Assembly: GCF_017573465.1 (NCBI RefSeq)
Contig: NZ_JAGEPF010000040.1
Coordinates: 1 to 64,000 of the forward strand
Direction: 5' to 3'
Source: Actinomadura violacea
GTDB taxonomy: Bacteria > Actinomycetota > Actinomycetes > Streptosporangiales > Streptosporangiaceae
DNA: 64,000 nucleotides
In this document: positions 42,785 through 50,648 of the stretch, in pieces
Numbering within the stretch: position 1 is the stretch's first letter
Layout: each line of letters starts with the position of its first letter
Notes under the pieces: generated by a model
What the model saw: the letters and a program-made list of their open reading frames with translations, nothing else
What the model was told of the DNA's origin: nothing
Databases searched by the model: none
Made by a program: the position numbers and the translations under genes

Positions 42785-43258
42785 TCACCACGCGTCGGTG
42801 GCGCAGGCGTGCAGCCACTGCTCGTAGGCGCGTAGGGCGGCTGCGCCGCGTCCATGCGGAGGGGGCGGCGCGAAGTAGGGGATGGAGGCGTTGGCGTCGG
42901 TGAACCGGGTACCGTCGGGCGTCTCGTAAACCGCTCCCGTCACCTGGAGGGTGGCACCGCCGGAGCGAAGGTAGGCGCTCAGCTGCCACCACGGGCCGGA
43001 GCCGATCCGGGATGTACGCCGCCACCCGGCGGAGTGCAGCCGCTCGATCCAGGGGAGCGTCGCCGGAGGCGGCACAACGAGCAGGGTCTGCGTCCCCGGT
43101 GAGGTGCCGGGGACCACGCGGGTGCTCCCCAGTTCGTTGAGGTTCGCGATGGCGATGCCGGGGCGCAGGGTCCAGCGCAGCTCGCCCAGCTCGGGGATGA
43201 TGGCTTGCTGGGCCGCCAGCAGCCCGATGGCATCCGGGGAGGGCGGAACGGTGGTCAT
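42785..43258 (-). CDS. hypothetical protein of the conjugative module
   Basis: A 157-residue protein starting at ATG 43258 with an AGGAAGGAG ribosome site. Mixed alpha/beta pattern, with GELRWTLRPGIAIANL, a Pro-rich VVPPPATLPWIERLHSAGW and WWQLSAYLRSGGATLQVTG. No family recognised. Near its end the DNA GGGTCTCACCA.GCGTCG occurs twice in tandem. Confidence 0.65.
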   Translation of the reverse strand: MTTVPPSPDAIGLLAAQQAIIPELGELRWTLRPGIAIANLNELGSTRVVPGTSPGTQTLLVVPPPATLPWIERLHSAGWRRTSRIGSGPWWQLSAYLRSGGATLQVTGAVYETPDGTRFTDANASIPYFAPPPPHGRGAAALRAYEQWLHACATDAW

Positions 43259-43297
43259 TGATCTCCTTCCTGGCTGCTTTCCGGTCGGTGGGCGCGG

Positions 43298-43519
43298 TCA
43301 GCAGATCGGCACGATGAACACGGCGGGGCTGGCCGTCCGGGGAGTGTGCGGCTCGTCGGAACCGTGGCGTGATCCCTCCCATGTGCTGGCCGGGGTGTAG
43401 AGGGCCAGTTCGATGTCGGCCACCGGACTGTAGTTGTCGCCTTCGCTGTCGCTCTGCACGATCACCAGAAGGGTGTCGGGCAGGTCGGCGAGGGCTGCGC
43501 GGAGTTCGGCGACGGTCAT
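43298..43519 (-). CDS. small hypothetical protein
   Basis: A 73-residue protein with a CGAAGGGA ribosome site. The N-terminal MTVAELRAALADLPDTLLVI pattern (helix, then strand) is common among small actinobacterial element proteins. Overlaps the upstream gene by 4 bases (ATG 43519 against the stop at 43516), so it is co-translated. Confidence 0.65.
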   Translation of the reverse strand: MTVAELRAALADLPDTLLVIVQSDSEGDNYSPVADIELALYTPASTWEGSRHGSDEPHTPRTASPAVFIVPIC

Positions 43520-44133
43520 TTCTCAGGTGTCCCTTCGCTGGCTCGGTCGGCGGCGCGGCATCCTGGACAGCGGCCGGTGCGGGCCTCGGAGGTGAGCCGT
43601 GCGCGGACCTCCAGGCGGGCGCCTGCCGGGTCGTTGGCGGTCACCTGGTAGATGGCCAGCGGGCTCAGGTGGACCTCCCACATTCCGGCGGCGGGCAGGA
43701 TGCGCCACAGCGGCTCGCGCAGCAGCATCTGCCGGGCGTGCAGCGCGTTCCACTCGTAGGAGTGGGTGGGCGACCGCGAGCCGGCGCTGACGCCTTCGCT
43801 TTCGATTTCACGCCGCGCGGTGCAGTACGCGCAGGGCTGCGGGGTCCACCGTTCCTGGTACTGCCCGTCCTGGACGCTGAGGACGAATCGCAGGCGGCGC
43901 CCGTAGGCGTCGGTGTGCTCGGTCCGCGTCCGAGCCAGGACGAGCTCCCCGGCCGCGGCGGCGTCCAGGACGCGCTGGCGTGCGGCCCGGTAGGGCAGGG
44001 ATTCGACACGTTCGACCTCGGCGACGTGCTCGGCGACGTGCTCGGTGCCGTGTTCGGTGCTGTGTTCGCGGGTGCGGTCGGCGGTGGAGTAGGTGATGGC
44101 GTCGTAGCGCATGCGGTGGGTGCTCGCCGTCAC
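43516..44133 (-). CDS. hypothetical protein with two zinc-ribbon Cys pairs
   Basis: A 205-residue protein from GTG 44133, which overlaps the upstream stop by 4 bases. CAYCTARREIE in the middle and CPGCRAADR near the C terminus are CxxC pairs that may bind zinc. A short run of STEHGTEHVAEHVAE near residue 25 is repetitive. The strand-rich part between the pairs (RRLRFVLSVQDGQ, MWEVHLSPLAIYQVTA) suggests a folded core. Not recognised. Confidence 0.65.
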   Translation of the reverse strand: MTASTHRMRYDAITYSTADRTREHSTEHGTEHVAEHVAEVERVESLPYRAARQRVLDAAAAGELVLARTRTEHTDAYGRRLRFVLSVQDGQYQERWTPQPCAYCTARREIESEGVSAGSRSPTHSYEWNALHARQMLLREPLWRILPAAGMWEVHLSPLAIYQVTANDPAGARLEVRARLTSEARTGRCPGCRAADRASEGTPEK

Positions 44134-44840
44134 CGGCCCGCGCTCCTGCCTCGGCCCCCGCAGTCGTGGCGGGATTGGACGGTTTGGATGCGGCGGACGC
44201 TGAGCAGCACCTTGAACATTTTCTCCAGACCTCGGGTCGTGGTCTGGCTGCACTCGTGCGCGGCGGCGCGCAGGGCGGGCAGTTCAGATATCAGGTCGCT
44301 GATGTCGTCTGCCGCTTCTCTGGTGATCAGCTGGCGGAGCCGTTCCAGGGTCGCGCCGTAGCGGTGCACGGCGGGCCCGGCCGAGGCGGCAGGTTGGTCG
44401 AGGCGAACGGCCCGCGGGACGTTGTCCGTGGTGTCGGCGGCTGCGGCCAGTTCGGTGATGTCGATGGTGTTGGCGGCGAGGATGCCGGCGGGGACGTCGT
44501 ACCGATCGGACTGGACGTGGACCAGGGGCCAGTGCGTCAGGAGGGAGAATCCCGTGCTGGCGCACGACAGCCAGACTAGGCCGTTGAGGCGTACCAGGTC
44601 GCCCACGCTCATCGAGCGTCGGGCCAGGCGGTAGTAGGCGCCGCTCAACGGGTCATCTCCGTTGCCGACCCGGTACGCGTGCTCGGCCAGGGCGTGGACG
44701 TCGGCCGGTTCATCGGCGGGCAGGGTGAAGGTGAACACCTTCCTGACCGGATGCTGCGGCTGGTAGCCGAGCAGGCCGGCGCATCGTGCGATGGAGTTCT
44801 CTGCGATGTTGTGGAAGATCTCGATCGTCGTGGTGTTCAT
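44130..44840 (-). CDS. hypothetical protein, first of a three-gene unit
   Basis: A 236-residue protein that begins MNTTTIEIFHNIAENSIARC. Alternating strands and helices (VRKVFTFTLPADEP, ADVHALAEHAYRVGNG, MSVGDLVRLNGLVWLSC), then a helical C terminus. Heads the coupled genes ending at 43298. Similar proteins occur in actinobacterial integrative elements in my recollection, but I cannot name the family. Confidence 0.65.
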   Translation of the reverse strand: MNTTTIEIFHNIAENSIARCAGLLGYQPQHPVRKVFTFTLPADEPADVHALAEHAYRVGNGDDPLSGAYYRLARRSMSVGDLVRLNGLVWLSCASTGFSLLTHWPLVHVQSDRYDVPAGILAANTIDITELAAAADTTDNVPRAVRLDQPAASAGPAVHRYGATLERLRQLITREAADDISDLISELPALRAAAHECSQTTTRGLEKMFKVLLSVRRIQTVQSRHDCGGRGRSAGR

Positions 44841-44910
44841 GTACTCCTCCGTCCCGCCCGTGGGCAGGGCTCGGTGCGGGGATTTTCGTGGTCGTGGACG
44901 GCCGTGGCCG

Positions 44911-45126
44911 TCAGGGGTTGCGGTGCGGGGCTCGAGGCGGGGTTGGTAGCAGGGTGAGGGTGCCCAGAGCGCCGGTCAGTTCCAGGAGCGCGGTGGCCTC
45001 CTCGGCGCGCAGGCCGTGGTCGATGAGCTGGTGGATGGCCTGGGCGCGGGAGAGCCCGGCGCTCTGTGTCGCCGGGGAGCGGGTGAGCCGGTACCGCTTG
45101 TCCGGGGTCGGGGTGATGGTGAGCAC
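44911..45126 (-). CDS. small hypothetical protein
   Basis: A 71-residue protein from GTG 45126 with GGAGGA 8 bases before it. The pattern ITPTPDKRYRLTRSPATQSA, then SRAQAIHQLIDHGLRAEEA, shows a short strand hairpin and two helices. No family recognised. Confidence 0.6.
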   Translation of the reverse strand: MLTITPTPDKRYRLTRSPATQSAGLSRAQAIHQLIDHGLRAEEATALLELTGALGTLTLLPTPPRAPHRNP

Positions 45127-45226
45127 GACGAGTTCCTCCGGGCGTGCAGGCGGTCGGGAGAGCAGCCGGCGGGGGGATGCCGACGGCCGGCGCGCCTCGG
45201 CGCGCCGGCCGGTCCGTGCGGAAGGG

Positions 45227-45394
45227 TCAGATGTCGTCGGCGGCGTTGCGCCGGAGGGCTCGCCGCCAGGTCCTCGCCTCGCGGCGCTTGGCCTTGCGGA
45301 GCGCGTGACGCGTGGGGTTGTACGGGGTGTGCCCGGGGCAGCAGTACCAGGGCGCTGCGGTGACCTTCGCGCGGGTGCCGAGCATGTGCGGCAT
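45227..45394 (-). CDS. very small basic protein with CC/H pattern
   Basis: A 55-residue frame from ATG 45394. It reads MPHMLGTRAKVTAAPWYCC then PGHTPYNPTRHALRKAKRRE, with a highly basic C terminus. It has the same strand and spacing as its neighbours, codon use fits, and its two Cys plus His residues could bind a metal. AGAGGA lies 11 bases upstream. Confidence 0.55.
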   Translation of the reverse strand: MPHMLGTRAKVTAAPWYCCPGHTPYNPTRHALRKAKRREARTWRRALRRNAADDI

Positions 45395-45472
45395 GGAGGC
45401 TGGCGTCCTCTTTTCTTGGAGGCGGTGGACGCGGGGGCCGGCCGGGGTGTGCCCGGCCGGCCGGTGCTCGGG

Positions 45473-45670
45473 TCAGGCCGCGAGCAGGTCCTTGTGCCGG
45501 GGAGCCGGGGCGGTGTTCACGATGGCCTTGATCTCCGCCTCGATGCAGACGTTGTCGACCCAGCCGAGTCCCGGGATCTGGGTCATGACGTCGTAGGTGG
45601 AGGTGAGTCCGCAGACGGGGCAGGTGGTGATGTCGGTCGGCTGGGGGAGGTAGTCCAGGCTCAGCTGCAT
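45473..45670 (-). CDS. small CxxC protein
   Basis: A 65-residue protein from ATG 45670 with a GGAAGGAA ribosome site. CPVCGLTSTYD gives one zinc knuckle near residue 17; a further Cys lies at about 42. Function unknown. It is the first gene after a long palindrome. Confidence 0.65.
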   Translation of the reverse strand: MQLSLDYLPQPTDITTCPVCGLTSTYDVMTQIPGLGWVDNVCIEAEIKAIVNTAPAPRHKDLLAA

Positions 45671-45717
45671 CGCGCGTTCCTTCCGGTGGGCGGGGCCGCT
45701 TGTGCCCCGCGTGGTGT

Positions 45718-45932
45718 TTCCGACGCGAAGGCCACAAGCGGATCCGGCCACGGGCGGCGACTTCCAGCCAGGGCCGCGAAGATGTTTTCGGCGGGGCGGT
45801 TGGGCACGCCCTGCTGGCTGAACCGAAAAGATCTTCGCGGCCCGGTCGCCGCTGCCGCGCCGCGTGCTGTGCGGGATGGCCGACCACAGGTCGCCGCCCG
45901 CGGCCGGATCTGCTTTGCTCGTAGCGACGGAA
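45718..45932. repeat. long palindrome, copy 1 of the AAGATGTTTTC family
   Basis: The inner arm GGGCCGCGAAGATGTTTTCG (45771-45790) pairs with its counterpart at 45824-45843; only one position mismatches (GATG against GATC). Outer arms at 45741-45761 and 45890-45910 pair with one mismatch, and weaker pairing reaches 45718 and 45932. The inner box is shared with copies at 49.3 and 52.1 kb. Lies between an excisionase-like gene and the small CxxC gene. Confidence 0.8.
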
Positions 45933-45946
45933 GCGCCGCGGGGGAC

Positions 45947-46228
45947 ATGTGGCCGTGTCCGCTGGAGACGCGCGGTGCGGTGAGGCTGGACTGGCTCCCT
46001 TCAGACGGCCGGGATCACCCCTGTCCCGGCTGCGGGGTCACCGGCGGCTTCGGTGCCATGGCCCGGAGCACGCGAGGAGGCTGGGCGACACTGCAGCGAG
46101 GTGGTCCAGGCCGAGGGGGACGGTGTCCCGGTTACGCGGCGCAAGGCCGGTTGCCGGGTGGCTCAGCCGCCGGGTGGCGGGCAGGGTCCGGCCGGGTCGC
46201 GCGTCACCGTGTGGTGTCGCCGGGATGA
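45947..46228 (+). CDS. doubtful plus-strand gene
   Basis: A 93-residue frame from ATG 45947 starts plausibly (WPCPLETRGAVRLDWLPSDG, then HPCPGCGVTGGFGAMARS, with a CxxC) but decays into Gly/Arg-rich sequence and overlaps the end of the excisionase-like gene. It may be a remnant or an artefact. Confidence 0.25.
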   Translation: MWPCPLETRGAVRLDWLPSDGRDHPCPGCGVTGGFGAMARSTRGGWATLQRGGPGRGGRCPGYAAQGRLPGGSAAGWRAGSGRVARHRVVSPG

Positions 46229-46893
46229 CCGGTGAAGTCCCACAGGGTGCGGCGCCGCCAGCGGTGCCAGGTTCGGCCACTGGCCTTGGTCTCGGTTTCG
46301 TCGGCCAGCTCGTACAGTTCAGTGGGCAGGCTGGTGTTGGCCGCGTAGCCCAGTACCCGGGCGGCCTCGGTGCTGCCGACCAGTTCGTCGGGATCGCCGG
46401 TGAGGTCCAGGACGCGCGCGCCGGTCGCGTTGCGAGTGCCGGTGGGCGGTCCGCCGCCGCGGCGGGTACCGCGGTCGTCGGCGAACGCCCATGCGGTCGA
46501 TCGCCGCCATTTGCGGCGCGGCCGTTTGCCGGGTTTCTCCTCGACTTCGTCGGCGATCGCCAGCAGGGCGTCGGGGAGTTTGTGGCTGCGGTAGCCCAGG
46601 ACGCGGCGGACCTCGGCGGCGGTGAGCAGGTCCTGGGGATCGCCGCTACGGTCGACGGCGGTCAGGCGCTCCTGCTTGGCCCTCTGCTGGGCGGTGAGGA
46701 AGGCGTCGATGTCCTGCGACCACCACCAGCGCCGCGTCGGCTCACCGGTCGTCTCCGCCGGGATCGGGGCGGGGAACCCGTTGCCGGGACGGTCGCCGTT
46801 CCAGCGGTCCACCGTCGGCAGGGCGGCGCCGGCTCGCTCGGCGACGCCGGTGCGATCCAGCGCCAGTCGGCCGTTGATGTTGCGGGTGGCCAT
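46204..46893 (-). CDS. protein with three excisionase-like helix-turn-helix units
   Basis: A 229-residue protein with three repeated winged-helix (MerR/Xis-like) units: TGVAERAGAALPTVDRWN with FPAPIPAE, then LTAAEVRRVLGYRSHKLPDA, then STEAARVLGYAANTSLPTEL. The later two units each end in a WRRR/W motif (KWRRSTAWAF, HRWRRRTLWDF). A protein with several excisionase folds would bind repeated DNA sites; it may regulate transfer or bind the nearby palindromes. No integrase lies in this window. Confidence 0.7.
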   Translation of the reverse strand: MATRNINGRLALDRTGVAERAGAALPTVDRWNGDRPGNGFPAPIPAETTGEPTRRWWWSQDIDAFLTAQQRAKQERLTAVDRSGDPQDLLTAAEVRRVLGYRSHKLPDALLAIADEVEEKPGKRPRRKWRRSTAWAFADDRGTRRGGGPPTGTRNATGARVLDLTGDPDELVGSTEAARVLGYAANTSLPTELYELADETETKASGRTWHRWRRRTLWDFTGHPGDTTR

Positions 46894-47008
46894 CGCGGTT
46901 GCCCTTCGCCTGCTGGTGGGAGCCGGTACTGGTCGGGGGGATGTCTAGGATGGGCGCCACGGTTCTGGCTGCGGGCCGCCCTTCGCGCCCCGGGCCGGTC
47001 AGAGCCCA

Positions 47009-47059
47009 GACGGCCGGCGGACGTTGCGAACCCCTTGCCTGGGGAGTCCGCCGGCCGTC
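47009..47059. terminator. strong hairpin after the 47.1-kb gene
   Basis: GACGGCCGGCGGAC and its exact complement GTCCGCCGGCCGTC (14-bp stem) flank a 23-base loop that holds a smaller CCCC/GGGG stem. It stands 34 bases after the stop of the gene at 47094 on the minus strand. Confidence 0.65.
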
Positions 47060-47093
47060 GTGCTGTCGGGCGGGGTGACGGTCCTGGAACGGC

Positions 47094-47501
47094 TCAGGGG
47101 TGTTCGTCGTCGAGCAGATCCCGCAGGACCTGGTGGGCGCTGGCCTGCAGCAGCATCGGGTCGGTCTCGGGCATGTGCACGGCCAGGTACCACAGCGCGC
47201 CGATGACCCGCCCGGCGGCTTCGGTGAAGGCGGCCGCGTCGACCTGCTCGGGGGAAACGTCCAGGTCGTCTGGTCCGTGGCCGAGCTGACCGGTGACCGA
47301 GTCGACCGCGTGCCGCTGGACGGCGCGGGCCAGCAGCATCTCTGGGTGGTCGACGACGCCGGCGTAGCTCAGCAGTCCGGTCAGAAGCCGGGAGAGGCGG
47401 TCGGGTCCGTCGCCGGGGTCGAACGCGGCGAGGGCGCGCTCGACCTTGGTCAGCAGTTCGGGAGAGTCGCTGGGATCGGGTTGGCGGGCGGATGCGGGCA
47501 C
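47094..47501 (-). CDS. hypothetical helical protein
   Basis: A 135-residue, acidic, mostly helical protein from GTG 47501 with a GAAGGAACC ribosome site and the shared promoter element upstream. Repeated patterns such as ELLTKVERALAAFDPGD and VIGALWYLAVHMPETDPM suggest a helical bundle. No family recognised. Confidence 0.65.
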   Translation of the reverse strand: MPASARQPDPSDSPELLTKVERALAAFDPGDGPDRLSRLLTGLLSYAGVVDHPEMLLARAVQRHAVDSVTGQLGHGPDDLDVSPEQVDAAAFTEAAGRVIGALWYLAVHMPETDPMLLQASAHQVLRDLLDDEHP

Positions 47502-47546
47502 GGCGGTGGTTCCTTCGCGGTTGTTGGGGCTTGCAGGCTGCGAACT

Positions 47547-47563
47547 GCACTTATAACTATACC
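47547..47563 (-). promoter_or_regulatory. second copy of the shared promoter element
   Basis: Exact copy of the 17-mer found before ssb (42231-42247), 46 bases before GTG 47501. On the minus strand it gives TATAGT as a possible -10. The bases between the element and the gene are also similar in the two places. Confidence 0.6.
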
Positions 47564-47622
47564 CCTTTTATTGATCGGGTGGGCCCTGTGGGCGGAGAGA
47601 TTCGGGGAACCCTCCGCGCCTG

Positions 47623-47820
47623 TCAGCAGGCGCAGTGCGGCTCGCTGAGGATCACCTCTAGCGGCCCGTCGAGGGGGATCTGCTCGGCGTGAAGCTCGGC
47701 GTTCTCTATCCAGTCTCGTACCTCGTCAATCGCCTCGGCTGCCGATTGTGCCCGGACCACGAATGCCCTGCGGTCCCCCAGCTCGTAGTTGTCGGTGCGG
47801 TGAAGCAGCCAGATGCTCAT
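47623..47820 (-). CDS. small hypothetical protein
   Basis: A 65-residue protein from ATG 47820 with AGGAAGGAA upstream. Its pattern SIWLLHRTDNYELGDRRAF, then VRAQSAAEAIDEVRDWI, is a strand, strand, helix arrangement like small ferredoxin-like or toxin-antitoxin scale domains. It ends with EPHCAC, a possible metal or disulfide site. Confidence 0.65.
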   Translation of the reverse strand: MSIWLLHRTDNYELGDRRAFVVRAQSAAEAIDEVRDWIENAELHAEQIPLDGPLEVILSEPHCAC

Positions 47821-47944
47821 TAGAGATTCCTTCCTGGTGCTGCGGATCCGCTCGGGTGAACCGGACGTTGCGGGAGGTGGCCGAAGCGGTTCCGGTGCAC
47901 CCGGTGGGAGGGCGGCGGCCGGCGGGCGTTGTCCTGGCTGGGGG

Positions 47945-48220
47945 TCAGTCGCCGCGCGGTGGTTCGGCGGGGATCCGCCGGAGGCTGAGGGCGAAGCGGG
48001 CGGTGTAGCCGAACTGTTCGTCGGTCACCTGGAAGACGATGCCCTGGTCGGGCCCCTGGTCGGGCGGTTCCGCCTCCGGGGCCTGATCCGGCGTGTACGC
48101 CTGGACGTGGGTGCTGGGCAGTAGGGAGCGGTGGAGTTCGGCTACGAACCGGGCGTCGCCCAGGTGGCGGACGAGCGCATTCTGGACGGCATCGGTCCAG
48201 CGGAGGGGGTCGGCGGACAT
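47945..48220 (-). CDS. small hypothetical protein
   Basis: A 91-residue protein. ATG 48220 has a GAGAGGAG ribosome site. DPLRWTDAVQNALVRHLGDA is a helix, the middle is acidic and Pro/Gln-rich, and GIVFQVTDEQFGYTARFALS closes with strands. Not recognised. Confidence 0.6.
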   Translation of the reverse strand: MSADPLRWTDAVQNALVRHLGDARFVAELHRSLLPSTHVQAYTPDQAPEAEPPDQGPDQGIVFQVTDEQFGYTARFALSLRRIPAEPPRGD

Positions 48221-48325
48221 GGGTGCATCTCCTCTCGCAACGGGCACCGAGCGGACGAGGACCGAGGCCGCGGGAAGACCCGCGGCCTCGGCGAGGTGAA
48301 GGGCGGCGTGGGATGGACCGACCGG

Positions 48326-48613
48326 CTACGCCGCGGTGATGCGGGGCCTGGGCGCATGGCCTGGTCGGCCGTGCGCGGTGGAGTAGTGGTCGGCGGGGAT
48401 GCGTACCGCGGTGGCCCGGCCCCGCCGGTAGCTGGTGGTGAAGCAGTGGCCGGCGGGCGTGCGCCGGACGATGGTCACCGTGCCGGGCCGGGCGTCCTCG
48501 GCGCTGACGTCGACGACGTAGTCCCAGCTGTCCCCGGTCCAGACGGTCTGGGTCGGGCGGACCTCGCCCATCGAGGCGGGGATGGCGGTCGGAGGCTGGT
48601 GGTAGATCGGCAT
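48326..48613 (-). CDS. small hypothetical protein
   Basis: A 95-residue beta-rich protein from ATG 48613 with GGAAGGGA upstream. Aromatic and strand-rich parts (TVWTGDSWDYVVDVSAEDAR, then HCFTTSYRRGRATAVRI) suggest an OB- or SH3-like fold, perhaps nucleic-acid binding because of the basic end. No family recognised. Confidence 0.6.
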   Translation of the reverse strand: MPIYHQPPTAIPASMGEVRPTQTVWTGDSWDYVVDVSAEDARPGTVTIVRRTPAGHCFTTSYRRGRATAVRIPADHYSTAHGRPGHAPRPRITAA

Positions 48614-48705
48614 GCGGGCGTCCCTTCCGCGGCTGGGATGGCTTCCTGATCGCCTGGGCCCCGCGGTGGGGACGGAGTCGGTTCCGTCCCCACCGCAGGG
48701 TGCCG

Positions 48706-49146
48706 TCAGGCGGCCTGCGGGACGCTGTTGAGGTCGGGCAGCAGCGCGGGGACCAGCTCGTCGTTGCCGGGGGCGACGCCCCACAGCTCCGGGCGGGTCA
48801 GCGACCGGAACCCGATGATCGTGTACTTCATCATCGAGGAGGGCCGGGTGTTCTGCCGGTTGGTCTCGCGGGTGTAGGCGTAGGAGTCGATGTCGGCGAC
48901 GACGACCTGCAGCCGCTCGTTCACCATCAGCTCGCAGTCGGCGATGCTGTTGGCGAGGTTGCCCTCGGTGGCGATGTAGACCCGCCGGGTGTGCTGGTTG
49001 ATGAGCTTGACCCCGAGGGTGGCCTGCGGGACGTCCACCTCGAAGGTGAAGCCGGCGCGCTGCCAGGGGTTGCCCTTCACCGGGGTGATCTTGGGCGCGC
49101 CGGCGATCTGGCCGCGGACGGTGAAGGGGAACGAGAGCTCGAACAT
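48706..49146 (-). CDS. hypothetical strand-rich protein, possibly OB-fold
   Basis: A 146-residue protein from ATG 49146 with an AAGGAG ribosome site. The series FPFTVRGQIAGAPKITPV, RAGFTFEVDVPQATLGVKLI, MVNERLQVVVADIDSYAYTR and MMKYTIIGFRSLT is mainly beta and could be a single-stranded-DNA-binding OB fold; that guess is weak. A long palindrome stands just upstream. Confidence 0.6.
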   Translation of the reverse strand: MFELSFPFTVRGQIAGAPKITPVKGNPWQRAGFTFEVDVPQATLGVKLINQHTRRVYIATEGNLANSIADCELMVNERLQVVVADIDSYAYTRETNRQNTRPSSMMKYTIIGFRSLTRPELWGVAPGNDELVPALLPDLNSVPQAA

Positions 49147-49209
49147 GTGCTGCTCCTTGTCGGAGTGCGCCTGGCGGGATGGCCGCCTTTCTGGCGGCCG
49201 GGGGATCCC

Positions 49210-49401
49210 GTTCCGGCTGGAGCAGACACAGCCGTGCGGAGGCCGGGGCGGCAACCGCGCGCCCTGCTCGGGGCCAAGATGTTTTCGCCGCTCTTGCGAA
49301 AAGATCTTGGCCCCGAGCAGGATGGCGGCCGGGGTCACGCAGGAGGCAAGCGCGTGGTTGCCGTTCCGGGTGCAGCGCGGCACAGTCGGCCCGGCCGGAA
49401 C
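49210..49401. repeat. long palindrome, copy 2 of the AAGATGTTTTC family
   Basis: The inner arms CTGCTCGGGGCCAAGATG... (49264-49287) and ...CTTGGCCCCGAGCAG (49297-49320) are 24 bases with one mismatch, at the same GATG/GATC place as copy 1, across a 9-base loop. Outer arms GGCAACCGCGCG (49250) with CGCGTGGTTGCC (to 49362), and GTTCCGGCTGG (49210) with CCGGCCGGAAC (to 49401), extend the element to 192 bp. Confidence 0.8.
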
Positions 49402-49877
49402 GGGAACTTCGGCCGCCCGGAGGCGGTCGACCGTCAGGCGTGCTCGGGTCAAGGAGCAGGCCCTGTTCTCGGCTACCGGACCCTCTTCCGCTCGCGGCCG
49501 GATCGGCGGCGCGTTCGACCGGCACGGTCCGGTGAGGTGCCAGACGGTCACAGCGCACCGGACTCGTCGTGCGGCCCTGCACGCCCTTGCTGCGGATGAG
49601 AGGCCGGCGGGCGAGTGGTAGCGTGCGCCCTTCTGAGCAGACACAAAACGCAGGCGTGAGTCGGTCGATGCCAACAACGTGGCGTTTCCGAAAAGGTCAC
49701 CGCTGGACATGGTTGCCCGGGGTGCTATCTCGCCCGGGGGGCAGCACTCGACTACCGTGTGGGTATTGACCCAGAGCGCCGATTACAATCCTGGTTTCAG
49801 CAGCCATATCTCACGTTGTCGGAGGGCGCGGTGGCCACTGATCAAGCCGCTCTCGCCGCCGGGGAGAGGGTGTCCGC
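49402..49877. other. intergenic region without a gene
   Basis: About 475 bases between the palindrome and the DUF6624 gene. A TTGACC at 49766 and a TACAAT at 49784 are only 12 bases apart, so they do not make a normal promoter. I see no other feature. Confidence 0.4.
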
Positions 49878-50387
49878 GTGACTGATGACCATTTGGCCGA
49901 GGAACTGGCACGCCGGGCTGCTTTGGACCAGGAGGTGCTGCAACGGCGTTCCGCCGAGAAGGAGTCGACGCGCAAGAGCGGTGCAGGCGGGACCGGTGAG
50001 TGGGAGTTGGTCCGCCAGGACAACACCGAATGGTTGAAAGCGGTCATCGCCGAGCATGGTTGGCCGGGCCGGACGCTGGTGGGTGATCACGCGGCGGAGG
50101 CGGCCTGGCTGCTGGCGCAGCACTCCGACCAGCAGCCGGAGTTCCAGCGTCATTGCGTGCGTCTGCTGCGGCAGGCCGTCCAGGAGGATCAGGCGCCGGC
50201 CTGGTGTCTGGCGTATCTGGACGATCGGGTTCGTGTCGCCGAAGGCAGAACTCAGTTGTACGGAACCCAGTATCGCGATGGGGTGCCCTATCCGGTCGAA
50301 GACCCCGATGGGCTCGATGAACGTCGAGTAGCTGTTGGTCTGGAGCCGCACGCCGACTACGACCGTCTGATGCGGAAGTCCGGCTGA
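49878..50387 (+). CDS. DUF6624 family protein
   Basis: A 169-residue protein from GTG 49878. LAEELARRAALDQEVLQRR, then WLKAVIAEHGWPGRTLVGDH and AWLLAQHSDQQPEFQRHCV, then LAYLDDRVRVAEGRTQLYGT, match the helical DUF6624 family, of unknown function, widespread in bacteria and often carried as a solitary gene. It is one of few plus-strand genes here and converges with the ATP-grasp gene. Confidence 0.8.
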   Translation: MTDDHLAEELARRAALDQEVLQRRSAEKESTRKSGAGGTGEWELVRQDNTEWLKAVIAEHGWPGRTLVGDHAAEAAWLLAQHSDQQPEFQRHCVRLLRQAVQEDQAPAWCLAYLDDRVRVAEGRTQLYGTQYRDGVPYPVEDPDGLDERRVAVGLEPHADYDRLMRKSG

Positions 50388-50596
50388 TCAACGCCGGCGC
50401 GGCTTTGAGGAAGAACTGTCGAAGGTAGCCACCGACGTACGGTGACCGGCCCCTCGGCTGGGCCGGCATGCATGGCAGGAACGCCAGGCAGGCGCTCGCG
50501 GGTATGCCTACTGAAGGAACCCGGTGGCTTTGTGCGGTGACGGTCCGAGGCCGCCCCTTGCGACCTGCACGGCCATACGCATCGCATGGTGGCTGG

Positions 50597-50639
50597 TGTT
50601 GCTCACTCACAAGGCGCACGGCCGCGTGAGTGAGCAACA
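50597..50639. terminator. hairpin between convergent genes
   Basis: TGTTGCTCACTCAC and its exact complement GTGAGTGAGCAACA (14-bp stem, 15-base loop) lie between the DUF6624 stop and the ATP-grasp stop (10 bases away). It can serve both strands. Confidence 0.65.
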
Positions 50640-50648
50640 GCCTGGAGG

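Noticed and set aside
49766-49789. TTGACC / TACAAT promoter before DUF6624
   Set aside because: Spacing is only 12 bases, outside the normal range.
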